From Saxidomus purpurata (taxonomy: Eukaryota > Mollusca > Bivalvia > Venerida > Veneridae): 64,000 bases of DNA. Below are positions 24,200-37,532 of the stretch, one piece after another (the first letter of the stretch is position 1; every line of letters starts with the position of its first letter). A model generated the notes under the pieces. It saw only the letters and a list, made by a program, of their open reading frames with translations, was not told the DNA's origin and searched no databases. The stretch spans positions 35,547,014-35,611,013 of the forward strand of contig JAFMSR010000008.1 of NCBI GenBank assembly GCA_022818135.1, in the 5' to 3' direction. The position numbers were made by a program, and so were the translations under genes.

Positions 24200-24439
24200 A
24201 GAGCTTAGTTTAGACTCTAATTGAAAATACTGGATCAACAGGTTTTATAGCTTTCGTGAGGTAAATGCAAGACACTGATTTATAACTTGGTCTTCTAAAA
24301 TACATACTCACCTTTTGCAATCGTAAATGCTGTAAATTAACTCAATTGTAAGGAAGCAGTTAGAAATTACAAGATAATCATTGATCAGCATATCTTGTTA
24401 TGATATAGCTCCTAATATTTCAACAAAATAATAAGAAGC
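24200..24439 (+). repeat. Local duplication pair, second copy
   Basis: Partner of 22620-22881, about 1.57 kb downstream. Substitutions and small indels are both common, which suggests an older event than the 18-22 kb duplication. Confidence 0.6.
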
Positions 24440-25589
24440 CAAACACTGACACTGGTTTCCTAGTTTACTGTCTACTTGTACTACAGTTAGAAAAAAATAC
24501 CAACAAACTGGCTTAATCTTTTCCATCAGAACTTGCTTTTGTACTTGGCTGTAACTGTTTCTGCTTTTTTCAAATTGTAGATTATAATGCAATACAGTTA
24601 TATTGAACAATAAAATATTTTCAAACTTTACTTTTAAAAATAATAAAATAGCTAAAGGGTCATAACTTTGCTGTTTCTTACCTTACAAGTTACGTTTTTG
24701 AAAACGTAATAAATACTGTTATGAAAAGTATGTTTTGTCTTCATCAAACGTTTAAGAGACATGAAAGAGGCAGAACAATGTGATTGATCGACCGATTAAC
24801 CGTCTGTTCGTGATTTTAGCGTGTCCAAATAAATATACCTATGCTCATCGAAAGCAAGTGTGTAAACGCAATACCCTTTTATACCGAAGTCAAATATGTT
24901 TAAAGGATACAGTGCCGAACAAATTATGTCGAAAATTTGTAATCAGTTAAAATAGTACAGGTATTGCAACAGTATTTTAGTTATTTATAGGCAGGCAATT
25001 TACCTCACTATCGTTCCCCACAATTTGCAAAAACTGCACACTCATCTTTCATAACAAACTGCAAAATGTCTCTTATAAAGAGACAATGCCGTAAGCGAAG
25101 CCCGAACTCATGATATCATGATAATCATGAGAGTTATACCGATTTCAAGTCGACAGCTCGACCATGAATGCTGATGTTCTGGTTAACCTACGTATTACAT
25201 ATTTTAGCCTTTTAGACAATTACCTCAAATTTGTGAAACTTTAGACGAGGAAAAACTGTTGAATGCCATGCCTAAAAATTAAGGTGCGAGATAAATGTAT
25301 AATTAGTTTACACAAATTTATTTTAGTTCGATTAGAAGAAGGCTTACATAGCTTATTGAATAACTCTCGAACACTTATTCCAGATGTTATCACGCTCGTA
25401 GTAGAGAAGCAAAGTATTCTTTATCGCTACTGCTCATTTTCAGCTGGTTGGAATAAGGTATGTGTGGCATTGGTATATTTACAGTAGCTGCATAAAAAGA
25501 GTAAATTTTATAATCGTTTGCTGAAATGAAAATTAAGTACATTTGTACAATACAAATCTATTTATTTCATATTACGATTCTTTCTCGTG

Positions 25590-25748
25590 CGTTGCCTCTG
25601 ATGGTACTCTCGCAGAGACAAAAAGAGGCAATGAAGCATTGGAACGGCGGCCTAAGAACACTATCACCGTGTAGCTGATAGATATCGACCATGGACCCTG
25701 CTACTCTGAATTAATCTCGTCACCAATGCGCTACGGCGGCTCCAGTAT
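25590..25748 (-). mobile_element. Degenerate tRNA-derived SINE
   Basis: On the minus strand, GGAGCCGCCG is followed by TAGCGCATTGG (25723-25733), an exact fit to the A-box consensus TRGYNNANNNG. About 25 bases later comes GGTCCATGGTC (25687-25697), a weak B box. The spacing is shorter than in a tRNA, consistent with a deletion or decay. The block is visibly more GC-rich than its surroundings. Assignment as a SINE is an inference from the A box and composition. Confidence 0.4.
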
Positions 25749-25749
25749 G

Positions 25750-26650
25750 CTTAAGTATACAACAAGAGTTCATTTTGACCCTGGTGACAAAAACAGCATT
25801 TGAAGTCAAACAATAACCTCTTGCTGCTGAAGGCCACGTATTTAAGTGTTACTTTGCGACTTAAAAACTAGTTCCTTTAGGAATTAAACCCTATCTAGTC
25901 CCATCTAGTACATGTATAAGGTATTTGCTTACCTTTAATTTATGTCTCAAAGAACGTACTATTATTGTTTGTTGATGAATGTTGATTTAATGACATTTTG
26001 GAATATTGTGAATATTGTATTCTATTTTGTATCATTTACCTTACTTTTGTATTTAACTTGGAATATGTTTTTTTGCTTATATTTTACAAATCAATACAAA
26101 AAATATTAAGATGGCTGTTTGATTACTTAATAAATAGATAATTAGACATATTAATCACGGTCTTACTTTCCTGCAAAGCTTTGTTTTTGGCCACTGGACA
26201 CCAAGTGCGCTCCACCAATTTAGCACTATGCTTGAAAAGAAGTACTGGAAATAAAATTGCCCTGTGTTTCATGGAGCTGTATGGAATACTTTCTGTTCTA
26301 TAGTTTTTTTAATAGTTTAAGACATTGCAAAAATCGCCATTAGACAGGTGGATCCACGTTCTTGCAAAGTGGTACTTATTTTTCTCTTTCTATAACTATT
26401 GTTATTCTCATACATTTAAGAATATGTGAAATCGCGTTAAGTGAAGATTTGGCAACGAAATCATACATTTCAAATAGAGAAACAGAAGTAAAAACACTTC
26501 AGGAAAAGCAACGTTGTAATGATACTTATCAAAAACACCAATATGAATCACTCGATACTAAATCGTAAAATGCCAACTATAAAACATCAGTGAAAACAAC
26601 TTCGTTTTCAGACAAAGCATGAAACTATTTACAAAAATCATTTATAGTCT
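25750..26650. other. AT-rich sequence without a recognised gene
   Basis: A 68-codon frame (26362-26568) with a hydrophobic N-terminus occurs here but has no recognisable domain, no conserved partner in the window and no clear splice context. Nothing else was recognised. Confidence 0.35.
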
Positions 26651-26654
26651 GTGA

Positions 26655-26722
26655 ACTGGATTAACCTGGCGCTAAAATGATATACATAAATAACTCCATT
26701 TAACTATCATCATTTTTATCGA
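26655..26722 (+). repeat. Diverged dispersed duplicate (pair with 15841-15912)
   Basis: ATTAACCTGGCGCTAAAATG and ATACATAAATAACTCCATTTAA correspond to similar blocks at 15846-15885. Similarity fades on both sides. Confidence 0.4.
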
Positions 26723-29700
26723 AAATTGATGGATGATTAAGTGCATGTAGATACCTTCAGAAGGCATGGAGAGCGTGTTCCCAGCAGGCTGTATATGTTT
26801 TGGTGTCTGATCGTTTATCTGCCAGTCTCTCGGCTAACGGATTGGTGCCAATACTATTTTTGAGATCTATTGGTGAATTCTGTAATCCTACATAACTAGA
26901 GCCGGCTTCAGGAAACACTGTTCTAACTTCAACTTGAACACTTAAGCTGGCAAGTGCTAAGAATTCCTATTGGATTACTAAATTAGTTGGTTATTATTAC
27001 AAGCAGTATGAAATAATTGAAAACAATTAGAACAAATAAGCAGTAATATCCTACTGCAATTTTGTATATCATTTGTTTGTTAAGTGTATATACTGTGTGA
27101 CTTATTTATTGATATGATTTACACCTATATTAAGGAGTAAATGGGAAAAGACAACAGTATGTGTAAAACAGACATTGACATTTATTACGTTGGAACGTTT
27201 GTAGATATAAAGTTCCACAGATGATAGTTAAGGAAGTAAAAGTGATGGTATAATTATGAATTTCATTTTCTAGATACCAGAAACAATTAATTAGATAAAT
27301 TTCTTCCCGAATGAAAATACTTTTGAGACTGACATCTCCGCTACGAATTGAAATGGAAATCAGAAATATGTCCTTTCGGAATGATTTCATAATTATTATT
27401 CTTTTGTCGATGGTATTTCCATGTTTAGGAAACAGAGGATTGCGGGTGGAATTTAATACCAGGTAACTTGAATGTCATACAATTATATTTTCCTCGCCAG
27501 TTGTGTTTGACTGTTGTAATATGTATATCCATATTTTAATCATTACTTTCAGACAAAGACCAATTTCATTTAAATTAGCCTGGCATAAGGAAAACCGTAA
27601 ACTTGCATAGAAGTATTTGAATAAAGAGCTACGTTTCCATAGGCCAAATAAAAAACAAAACTGACATGTATTTCTTAAAATAAGTACTTTCATTTACATC
27701 AGAATCGTACGTTTAAACTATTTTTATAATATAATGTTAATCTATACTCAGTCTGAACGTTTTAACATTTGGAGTTTGAATGAGATTCATTCAGTAAGTT
27801 TTGATGTGAGAAGACAAAATATTATGGCAACTTTTTTTGGTATTTAGACCTTTCATTCAGAGTGCCTTTTTTGTCCTAAAATGAAAGTATGCGTAATGTC
27901 GGCACTTTATTTCACAAAATAAACTGTGAGAGAAGAGAATCTGTACTTAACAATTTCCAGCACGAGCACTATAAGATACTTAAGGTACGTGCTATACCAA
28001 CTGTATTCATGTCGCCCAATATTCTACTACATTGTATAACTTTTGAAAAGTACGAAATTGTTGTACACATACTACAGTAGAGCTATTAAAGAGTAAAAAT
28101 ATTTGTATCTATATTCGTCTTCTTACTAGAAAACGAAATTAAATTTCATCATGAAATGCAAATAGAAATATTGCATTCAGTCATGCATACCCCCTAAACA
28201 ACATCATAATCACTACTCATACACTTGGGGAGATTCAAAGATTCAATTTGTTTTAATTTTACTGTTCACCAATCTTCAAATTCCTTAAGCAGCATGCTAG
28301 TTTCATATCTGAGGTAAATAAGGGAAAATGTGTATTTAAATTTCAATCATAGAGATTCTACTTATCACTATGAAGCACTTATAGATTGGCATACAGTCCT
28401 CGAAACACACATGGGGGCATTCTCCTTGCCATTTTCCGGGCGCATAAAGTTTTACATTGGGGTATAAAACACTTGCTTTGTTGTTTAGTGTTTGCTTAAA
28501 TGGCGAGTTTATATGTGAAGTAAAATCTAGAAAAAGGAACAAGACTGTTACAGTCAGTGGAAAACTGACAAATAGTTTTCATTTGCAATAACAGTTAAAA
28601 TAGTTTTATTTGCTGTAATACAACTGTTAGAATAAATGATTTTGCTTTGAATATATCATTTCAACCTTCTTAGATTATATTTAAAAAAAAGAATTATTAT
28701 CAGCTGTAGGTTCTTATACCATATGCTGTACTAATTCATCATAATTTAATTTAAGTAAGAACTTTTGTTCGCACTAAAACTATGTTATATGATAAGATGG
28801 TACTTAGCGCATGCCGAAATGTTAGTATTTACAAAGTGAAATAATCTTTGATAATCACGTGCTTTATGAAAGCAGAAAATACGATACTAATGCAAAAGCT
28901 TGAAAATGTGCTAACTGCAAAGCATGAGAAAGGAATGCAATGAGGCTGCGAGTATATCTGTTTTTGTACCAAGCTCACCGAAGTATAGGTTAATGTAAAA
29001 ATATCAAACAAACCTAGCTAAGTTATCACATAAAACTGACTAGCCCAGATTTTTTATCGTCATATTTTATGGCCGGCGAAAAAGAAAACGCTTGCTCGTG
29101 TGTATAAATTTGATTAAGTTTTACGACTGAATAGAATGTTCAGAAATGGAAGTCTTTTACAGCTGTTCAGTAGTTAAAAAAAACATATATTCAAACAAAT
29201 CAAATTGTACAAACATAATAAAAATAGTTCTAAGGTGGTCTTAGCGATTCACAATACCAATTTAAAACTATTGATCAAAATCTTCATGACTTGAAGTCTA
29301 TTGCTTTATTATGTGCGTTATTTAAAACTGTAATACTATCATTCTGTTTTCAAATGTGTTACTTTGGCTCAGATACAAAAGTCATTCTTGTTAGACTAAA
29401 TATCGACAAGTTGTTCTTCAAGTTGATCTTTCCAAACAGCTTGAATTGAACAACGAGCATTTATGCGGATCACTTGTCTAGAAAATGTAAATATATTCAA
29501 AATTTATATCAAATTCAGAAAAGTATATTTTCTTAAGAACTAAAATAGATGAAATTTTCTAAAATCTGACGTTAGGTACAATGTAAACGCGGTATTCTGT
29601 ATCAAACAGCCACCTACTGCTATTATAGTATAATCTGGAAATTAACTGCAGCAGAACAGTATCACATAGACATGTTGGAGGTTATCGTTTTAGTAACTGT

Positions 29701-29780
29701 ATGAATATCAGCCCTGTGCTTCAGACCTGTATCGTTTTAGTGTTAACATTTGCTTCAAATTAGGACATAGAGGATAATTA
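26723..29780. other. AT-rich sequence without a recognised gene
   Basis: Several frames of 60-86 codons occur on both strands (the longest at 27130-27390, minus) with no recognisable motif. No repeat boundary or RNA was recognised over about 3 kb. Confidence 0.35.
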
Positions 29781-29787
29781 TTGGTTT

Positions 29788-29925
29788 CGATGTAATATCA
29801 CGTTGTTTTTAACCGAGAGGAGTAGCACCAAAAGTGATAGTTTCACGAGTGGCGCAGCCACGAGTTGAAATAACTACTTTTGGTGTTCGCGAGTGATATT
29901 AACGTGATATTTCATCGATACCAAC
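29788..29925. repeat. Imperfect palindrome, family P copy 1
   Basis: Outer arms are TCGATGTAATATCACGTT (left) and AACGTGATATTTCATCGA (right). Inner arms are CACCAAAAGTGATAGTTTCA and its rough complement TTGAAATAACTACTTTTGGTG, around a GAGTGGCGCAGCCACGAG core. The whole would fold into a long hairpin. A related palindrome lies at 60028-60148 with the same ACCAAAAGYGATA and AACGTGATAT blocks, so this is a repeat family rather than a chance structure. Confidence 0.75.
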
Positions 29926-29933
29926 GATTGTTC

Positions 29934-30184
29934 TGTTTATTTTATGTTTAAAGCTCTACTTTTTGTTTAGTTTATTTCTATGAAATGTCCAAAAACCGCG
30001 AGAAACGTCGTCAGAAAGCATGGTACACGTGACGTCATTTTAACGATACCATCGTCGTTTGGTATTCGGTATTCGTTGCGCTCGGTATACTTTTTAACGT
30101 CAATCCAGGATGACGATTTTGTTATTTTCACTGCTTTGATACAGTGAAATATCAATTTCATTTCACTGATAGATATCAGTATTG
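29934..30184 (+). repeat. ~237 bp tandem unit, copy 1
   Basis: First of two adjacent units. Landmarks are TTTATTTTATGTTTAAA, AACCGCGAGAAACGTCGTCA, CATGGTACACGTGACGTCAT and TCGTTGCGCTCGGTATACTT. It follows directly on the palindrome and shares blocks (AAACGTCATCAGAAA-type, GACGTTAATCC-type) with 60150-60320, so unit and palindrome are parts of one element. Opposite-strand frames in both units are a by-product of the repeat. Confidence 0.8.
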
Positions 30185-30420
30185 TTATGTTTATTTTATG
30201 TTTAAACATCTACATTTCAATGAAATGTCAAAAAACCGCGAGAAATGTCATCAGAAAGCATGGTACACGTGACGTCATTTTAACGATGCCATCGTTTGGT
30301 ATTCGGTATTCGTTGCGCTCGGTATACTTTTTAATGTCAATCCAGGATAAAGATTTTGTTATTATGACTGTTTTGAAACAGTGAAATATCAACTTCATTT
30401 CACCGATATATATCAGTATT
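30185..30420 (+). repeat. ~237 bp tandem unit, copy 2
   Basis: Second unit, closely similar to the first; corresponding landmarks sit 236-239 bp further on (for example the CCGCGAGAAA block at 30235 and the ATTCGTTGCGCTCGG block near 30308). A few small deletions distinguish it, such as ATCGTCGTTTGG in unit 1 versus ATCGTTTGG here. Confidence 0.8.
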
Positions 30421-31707
30421 TCAATGGAAAGCATAAAATAAAGTTTGTTATTTAAGTGCCCAATTCTGTACTAAGTAATTTGTTCAGTGTTTGAAAGCAA
30501 ACTGCTAATATAAATGCAAACAAAATGTCGCTTTCTTATATAAAATGCTTTTCCGTTCTAATTGAAATGTCTGATACTCCATTAATAAGAATTTGAATTT
30601 ATAAAACAAAATGTAAATTATGTTATATCTGTTTCGTGTAAGTCATACACATATATGAAAAATATGTACTTAAAACGTATGTATGATCACTCTTCTGGTC
30701 TCCGTGTAAATTACTTAAAGATATAAATTAAGCTTCTTGTAACTATGTTCTACGTGATACATCATATGGAGCCTACATATCACAACTTACTCGCTTTGGC
30801 AGAGATTCTGCTAATGTAAACAATGAAACAATAACTTAAACTTAGAAATATTTTACAACAAGGTTATTGTTACAATAAGTGTAGCCGAACAAAAATTTAC
30901 CAGACCTCCTGTGTGAATTTAATAATATTCTAGACCATTTCACAACTAGGCACATCACATCAACTCGTTACAAATTACATTCATAGAGATCAACAAGTCT
31001 TAGAAGGGTATAAGCTAGTATTAAAAACAGACCGCATGTTTCATACTTGGTTTCGTCAGTCATGACACTTCGATGTTTGATGGCACAATAATTACTCAAA
31101 TTTTAAACTCTCTTATTCCCTTAAAAGTCTGGGACTTGGTGATGTAGACGTAGAAATTTTATTGTGTACACTGTTAACAGCTGTCTTTGCACTCATAATT
31201 ATTTTGTAAACATTTCAATATAAAGGGCCGTAATATACCAAATACGTGTTAAATTGAATTCATATAAATTTAGCAATGTCATTTTTGGTCGGGCCTAAAA
31301 CTATGACTTATCGTCATCAGATGAGAAAAGTTAGTATAGGATGATACAGATAACACACTTACAATCATTCGGACAAGTAGATGCCGAGATGCTGGAGAAC
31401 AATATAAGTATTCGAAACCTTACGTTAAATGCCTATACTTTGCAAGTAGTTGGCACAGAAACCAAAAATACATAACACCTGTTCTAAAAATTAAAATTGT
31501 TAAGTAGGACATTATTTATGTCGTTGTGGCGTTAGTATCTACTTGTATCCCATTGATTAACATGATTTTATGGATATTTGACTGTGTCACTAGGAGTTAT
31601 TTTCTAGCGGAGAAACCATATATTTTATTTCAGGACTTTGGGAACGTATAAAGGCCGATAGTATGACTGTTTTACATCTGGGTAAATTCATTTTACCAAT
31701 GTCATTA

Positions 31708-31975
31708 CATTTTATTCTTTTGTGGAGAGGACATTACATATGTAATAGAAATTAGCAACCATCTGTTCTATTAGTTGCAAACGTATTTAGGTATCCAAAT
31801 TATAATTAAAACTTTCCGCCATAAAGACGGCAAGCTGTTTTATTAGCTAGTTGTTTCCAAAGTTTGAATGCTACATTAGTTAAGAAGTACCTTTTTGCAG
31901 ATTCTGGTAGATACTTATCACTTATCAGCAAGTACACGCCTCTGATGAAACTGATGTGTAAACCCTGAAAATATT
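31708..31975 (+). repeat. Dispersed duplicate B (pair with 17140-17410)
   Basis: Partner of the segment at 17 kb. CCTTTTTGCAG (near 31892) is followed by an open frame of about 21 codons ending in TGA, matching the corresponding short frame at 17 kb in most codons. Whether this is an exon remnant or part of a mobile repeat is not decided by sequence alone. Confidence 0.6.
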
Positions 31976-32261
31976 CTCATTTTTTATTTTTCTAAAAGTT
32001 TGCTGATTATTTCATTATTAAGACATTTTGGGATACTTTAAGTGAGTCTAGTCATACAGAATATTCTTTTTTGTATGAGTTTAAAGCAAGTACAACTTAA
32101 TCGTTAATAGGTAACACGTCTTCTAATTATTATCACAAGTTCTGTCTGTCGTATTTATTATATTCATTTATGTCATCGCAAACGATCAGAGACTTACATA
32201 TTTATTCAAATAAGCCATACATGTATTTATTTGTAAGTGACACATCAATTTAATCAAAGCG

Positions 32262-32294
32262 CTGTGGGCGCTGTGGGCGCTGTGGGCGCTGAAG
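32262..32294. repeat. GCGCTGTGG tandem repeat
   Basis: Three exact units of the nonamer GCGCTGTGG followed by a diverged GCGCTGAAG. GC-rich compared with its surroundings. Confidence 0.85.
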
Positions 32295-32299
32295 GCTTT

Positions 32300-34570
32300 G
32301 GGTTATAGATAGCTTGGTTCAAATTTACTCATCATCTTTTGAATGAAAACAACAGATTAAATTGTATTTCAATGTCTTTATTTCTTGATATCTCTTTCGG
32401 CAGTAAACATAAAATTCTATCTTTTTAAAAGAAATTTATTTTAGGTGAATATAGATGTAATCGTTCATAAATAAGAATGTTTCAGTAAATTAAATCAAAA
32501 GTTTGAAACTACAAACTCTTATATCGAGCTCCATTCGTTCCGTAAATATACGTACTTTTCTGTGATATGCATATGAATATCTTCAGTAATCAGCGTTAGT
32601 TGACATTAGCAGCGCAGTAATATAAAACAAGAGTCAGCGGCAAAAAACTGTGTAACTGAGCCCGTAAGCTATGAACTGTTCTGCAACCGTTCTGCGCTGT
32701 CTGTACTGTATTTTGGAAGTTTTTTGTGTAATATTGTCTTATCGTATACTACATTCAAACAGCAACTTGATCTTGTCAATCTTGCACTACTTTCCCAGCG
32801 CAGTGTTACAGTTGTTATCAGCACATTTTACAGTAAAATCTTCTACGGTGTTTAAAATGTAGCATGCTTACTTTGGCTTGGTGTTTGCAGCCCTAAGGCC
32901 AAAATCGAAATGTTTTCTGTCTACATAACACACTCTGCGATTGTTTATTTAAACCAAAGAAGGAAGGAGAAAACTCACGTGGAGACTAGAAAATGTAAGA
33001 ATAGAATTGAAAGTAGTTAAAAACTTTGCAGCGGTAGAAAAGCGGTCCAGTCTGTAGTCAGTTATTATAACAGTCCGGCATGTAATTAAATGTAATGACC
33101 TGTAACTGATGAGAAAATTCGTCAAGATTCTTGGAAGCAATTGTTAAATCAAGTGTCTTGTGACCAATAAAATCTGTTTATCTATTTCTGGATGAAATTG
33201 ATGGCATTTTAAATTACGTTGTATAAAGCTGATAGTTTCCTGATTGGTTGTTGAATATGATGAAAACTCTTGTAAAGTTGTGAATTGTTCTGTGGATGTT
33301 ATGGTGTCTTGCTCAAGTATTGTTTACATTACTTTGTACTTTGTTACGACTATTGCTCAAATATTTTGCGTTAGACCCTCAAAAGTGTTTGAATAAAGAA
33401 ACAGCTTTGCCATAACAATGTTCTTACTTGCCCGAACTCTGCATAAAGAAGTTTACGGAACATTCACCTTTTCCCTATCACTGAGCAAATATTACAAGTG
33501 CACCATTGCTATATCTTGTATATTACATCGCGAGAAAGACGACATAAAAAAGACAAATAAAAAGAAAGAAGAAAGAAAAATGCATGGCAAAGTACTTTAT
33601 TTAAACAGCTGACTGAAAAACAACTCAGAAGAACAATGTCTATATTCAGCCAGCCGGGCGGACACCTGATTCACTTACACAAAAAAGAAACATTATACAA
33701 ACTTGCAATTTTCGAGAAAATTAAATGAGAAAAACTAGTTTACGTTTTTTTACAGGATTTAATTAAATACAAAATTGTTTAGATTGACTTTATTTAAACT
33801 GTGTGTAACTGCAGTTGATTGTTTCAATATGCCAAATCTACATTTTCTAGATAAGTGTTACCAGAAAGTCTTTGATGTTTCATAATGAACTGATAAATTT
33901 CCATTGGTAATATATCTTAAGATTTCCGTGTACATGTTTAAATTGACTAAGACAGAGAAGCAGACCATGATGCAATATTTCTGTAACGACGGTTTTATTT
34001 AAGAATAATAAAATGGTCATATGTATATATATTTATTTATATGTTTAGTAAGGTTTTAAACAGAATGGCATTATTTATAGATAAGCTGAATTACAAAAAA
34101 AAAGTTAAATTCGCGACAATCTTAAGTGACAATTGATTAAGCAACATTGTGGCAGTATTCGAAAACAATGTGTTTTCCATTCTTTTGTTTATAACCTAAA
34201 GTTTTGAGACAGATCCTTTCGCGCATTCTTATCATTTCAAGTTATGTAAAGTGGTTTAAATAGTGAATGATACGAAACAACAATTTCCTTGCTTTCAAGA
34301 AGATAGAGTCACAAAACCATCTAGAACCTCCGAAGTCGCCGAAATATAAGCTGATAAGAATGATCATTATAAGTTGCCGTTGATACCGATAGGTATAGTA
34401 GATTTACAAAAAGCTAATTGTGTAAGCAAAGAGGTAATTATCATTGAACGAAACGAACAACAAGTGCCGCTGTCTACGCTTTTTTACAGAAACGTTTTAA
34501 GGGTCACGCTGATTGTTTCAAAAACTATACTCACGATAAATCTCATCTTGCAAATAATGATATTGATTTG
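32300..34570. other. AT-rich sequence without a recognised gene
   Basis: Frames of about 63-65 codons on both strands (32671-32862, 32949-33140, 33418-33612) show no recognisable domains. AAAACAAGAGTCAGCGG near 32626 resembles the shared pearl terminus but lacks a hairpin partner. Confidence 0.35.
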
Positions 34571-34705
34571 ACATTAAATATACCAAGAACATTTGATATT
34601 TTATAAATATACCGAGAACATTGATTTCATACAAATATACCTAGAACAATGATGTGATATAAATATACCAAAAATATTCATTTGACATTAAATATACCAA
34701 CAGCA
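34571..34705. repeat. ~28-29 bp minisatellite
   Basis: Five units starting with AAATATACCAAGAACA-type sequence at 34576, 34605, 34633, 34661 and 34690. Spacing is a regular 28-29 bp, and each unit continues with TTGAT.T..AT-like sequence. An array below typical gene-finding notice, with no coding content. Confidence 0.85.
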
Positions 34706-36750
34706 AGACTACGTTTCGTACGTTTATGTAATATTATTATTTGAATATATAATTACATTTTGTACCTCAGTCTAACCTAATTTCCAGACACTTAACAGTT
34801 CTTGCACTCACTCATACTATATTTTTGCTTTTTAATGTTTTCTATTTATATTAACACAACTAAATGCAATTAGCGAAATGTAAGAAAGAAGCATCTTCTG
34901 ATTGATGCGGGTATCTAGAAATTCAAATCAAAATTTTTGTTTCAAGTAGACAATTATCAAAATATTCCACCTCCTTAAATACCTCCTACTCATATTGTAT
35001 TCACTCAAAACACAGTAAGACATCAATAAAAGAAAGAACAATAACAGATACGTATTTCTGTTGTTGGTTCTTGACATATATGTTTTATTGATTAATTCGA
35101 AAAACACTTTCAAAAATCAAAATTTATATGTTTGGGAGTACATGTGTGGAAATTTTTCGCAGTATTGAAAATTTGGGTAGGGCAACAGGTGTTAACTTCA
35201 ACAGGAGTGGTATTTGTGTTCGCTTATATTTAGAACATCTTTTAAAACATCATGAATGGAAATATTTAGTGTTTTACCGGTGGTTCTCAAAGCAGTGCGG
35301 AATTCTAAATTAGAGGATAATTTAGGTCCTTATTACAGTATGACCATTTAGGGGATATCAAGGCCAGCAAAACTTTTAAAAATATATATCTGCTGTTCTA
35401 GCGAATATTTCGGTTTCATGTTCTTTGGGAAAGATTAGATATACCATCATTTCAGTAGAAAGATAAACGGCATAGAAAGTTTGAAAAAGTGGGCGCATCT
35501 CGCTCTATTCCCGACTGTTCGGACGTTTAGTTCTTTTTACAGAAGGAGAAACAAAATACTACTTTAATTTTGTTTCCTACATATTTTAATCCCTTTACTT
35601 TGCTCCAAATTCTGACAGGCATTTAAACTGCCTAGATTTACATTATTTTTGCTAAAGATAGAAATAAAACGCTAATAGCCAGTTTTTCTTATTATTTAAA
35701 AGATGTAGATTCGGTTAAAAGTCAGCAATTTTGTAAAATGCAAGGACCTTCATTATATAATTCATTTGCGTCCATAGTACTAATTTATTACACCGTGTGA
35801 ACAGAACAATACGTCGTTGGCAGTTTATTAACAAATGGAATATTACAACCCGCAAACATTTTTTCGCTCTGAATAGGTTCTTTTGTCTTCCACATAGTCA
35901 ATCGTAGGAAGAGAGCAATTTGTTTTATCATGTCCGTGAATAACTTCTTCTAAACGAGATAGTTATACAATATGATGCACAAAAATAATTATGAAGCTTT
36001 CGTGGAACCTTTTCTGTCAATTATTTAGAGTAGATACATATTTCTCTAAGGCCAACGTAGCATATGTGTGCATTGTAAACTAATAAATGCACTAACATCA
36101 GCAGAAACCCCCCAAAAAACATGATAGAAACATTTCTTCATTACTGAACACATTACTTTTGTCCTTCAGCCATACAGGGTTTGAAAAATCAAGAAAAATA
36201 TGTCCGAACGAATTCAGAATATTCAATTCTAACATTACTGGCTCCGTTTGTGCTGGTTCTGTTTGATATTTAAGCAAAGAAGAAAATGACTTTTTTATTC
36301 TACAATGTCGGTTAGAAATCTTTCTCGGTAATTTAGCGCTGCAAGTAATTTAACATCCAAAATGATGTTGGATTTTGAAGCCATGCTCAATGGTTTCCAG
36401 AGTTGACATGCTTAGTGTCATTTAGACTAAAGGTTACTTTGCTGAAAATATAGATTTTGATTTAACCAGGCAGTTTTATCAACTAATTACTGCAGCTTTA
36501 AAGCGACTGTAGTTTAAAATTAATTGCAAGGTCTTAAAGTCGCCAAAATTGTATCATGCACGAAGGAATCACGTTACTTTTATGCAATACTCAAAAAGTA
36601 GCAAATTTATAAATCATTTATTATCGGAAAGACACACGCGCTTTAAGTCTTTGTAGTTTTACTCATTAAGACACTGTACTTTGATCAATGTAATTTGGAA
36701 AACATGAAAATATGTTTTGTCAATACCATAAGATCATCAATGTAACTAGA
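34706..36750. other. AT-rich sequence without a recognised gene
   Basis: No gene, RNA or repeat boundary recognised. A 61-codon frame at 35128-35313 (MFGSTCVEIF...) has no motif I know. Confidence 0.35.
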
Positions 36751-37380
36751 TAACAAAAAATCAGATTTCATTTCCTGATTCAAAGACATAGACGTCGCGC
36801 ATGCTAACCCGACACATGGTATAATTCACGCTAGAAATAATGTATAAACCACCGAAAGAATGAATTTACGTAACAACCCTTAGGTTGTAAAGTACTAATT
36901 TCTAAATTCATTTTCTGTAACATTGAAAAATGCTTATCTATCTGAGCTGAGCAAATGTTTCTCGAGAGATAAGTTAATTCTTACAGACACATCTGATGGT
37001 ACCCTGTTTGATACTTTGAACATGTGTTTACTTTATTCTGTAGTTGTGATTGTGCCTATTTTTCTCATGCTTGCATTTAACACATGACTTAGTCCTTTGC
37101 TTCGAGCACGGGCGTTTGAAACGGTACACTCCAATGCCTTCCATTAGGCGGAGAAGCCGATAATAATGTAAGCATGCAATAATTTATTCCACGCGGTTGA
37201 TTAGTCGTGGATAATGTTAATATCTACTGTTGTTGCTACTGAATTTATTGGAAAATATACATCAAATATCACAATTTATTTAATGTTTTCGAGTGAATTA
37301 TAGAGTTTCAGTGAATATAAAAGGAACCACAGTTTTGAAACAGTGGATTACCTCTTTTGCATTTATCTTTTAACCATGCG

Positions 37381-37488
37381 AGGGGGGAGGGGGGGGGGGG
37401 GGTTTGTGGTGGGGGGGGTGGGGCGATGACGTCGATGAGTCATTTGCGCTATGTTTTTGATGACGTCCGCGTTTTGTTTTTATAAAAA

Positions 37489-37532
<44 letters not shown>

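Noticed and set aside
29967..30434. Two similar minus-strand frames (80 and 68 codons) that might be a small gene pair.
   Set aside because: They lie in the two copies of the 237-bp repeat; similarity reflects the repeat, and the family member at 60 kb does not keep the frame.
34571..34705. Regularly spaced repeats considered as a CRISPR array.
   Set aside because: Units are contiguous and diverged, with no unique spacers, and the DNA is eukaryotic in character.
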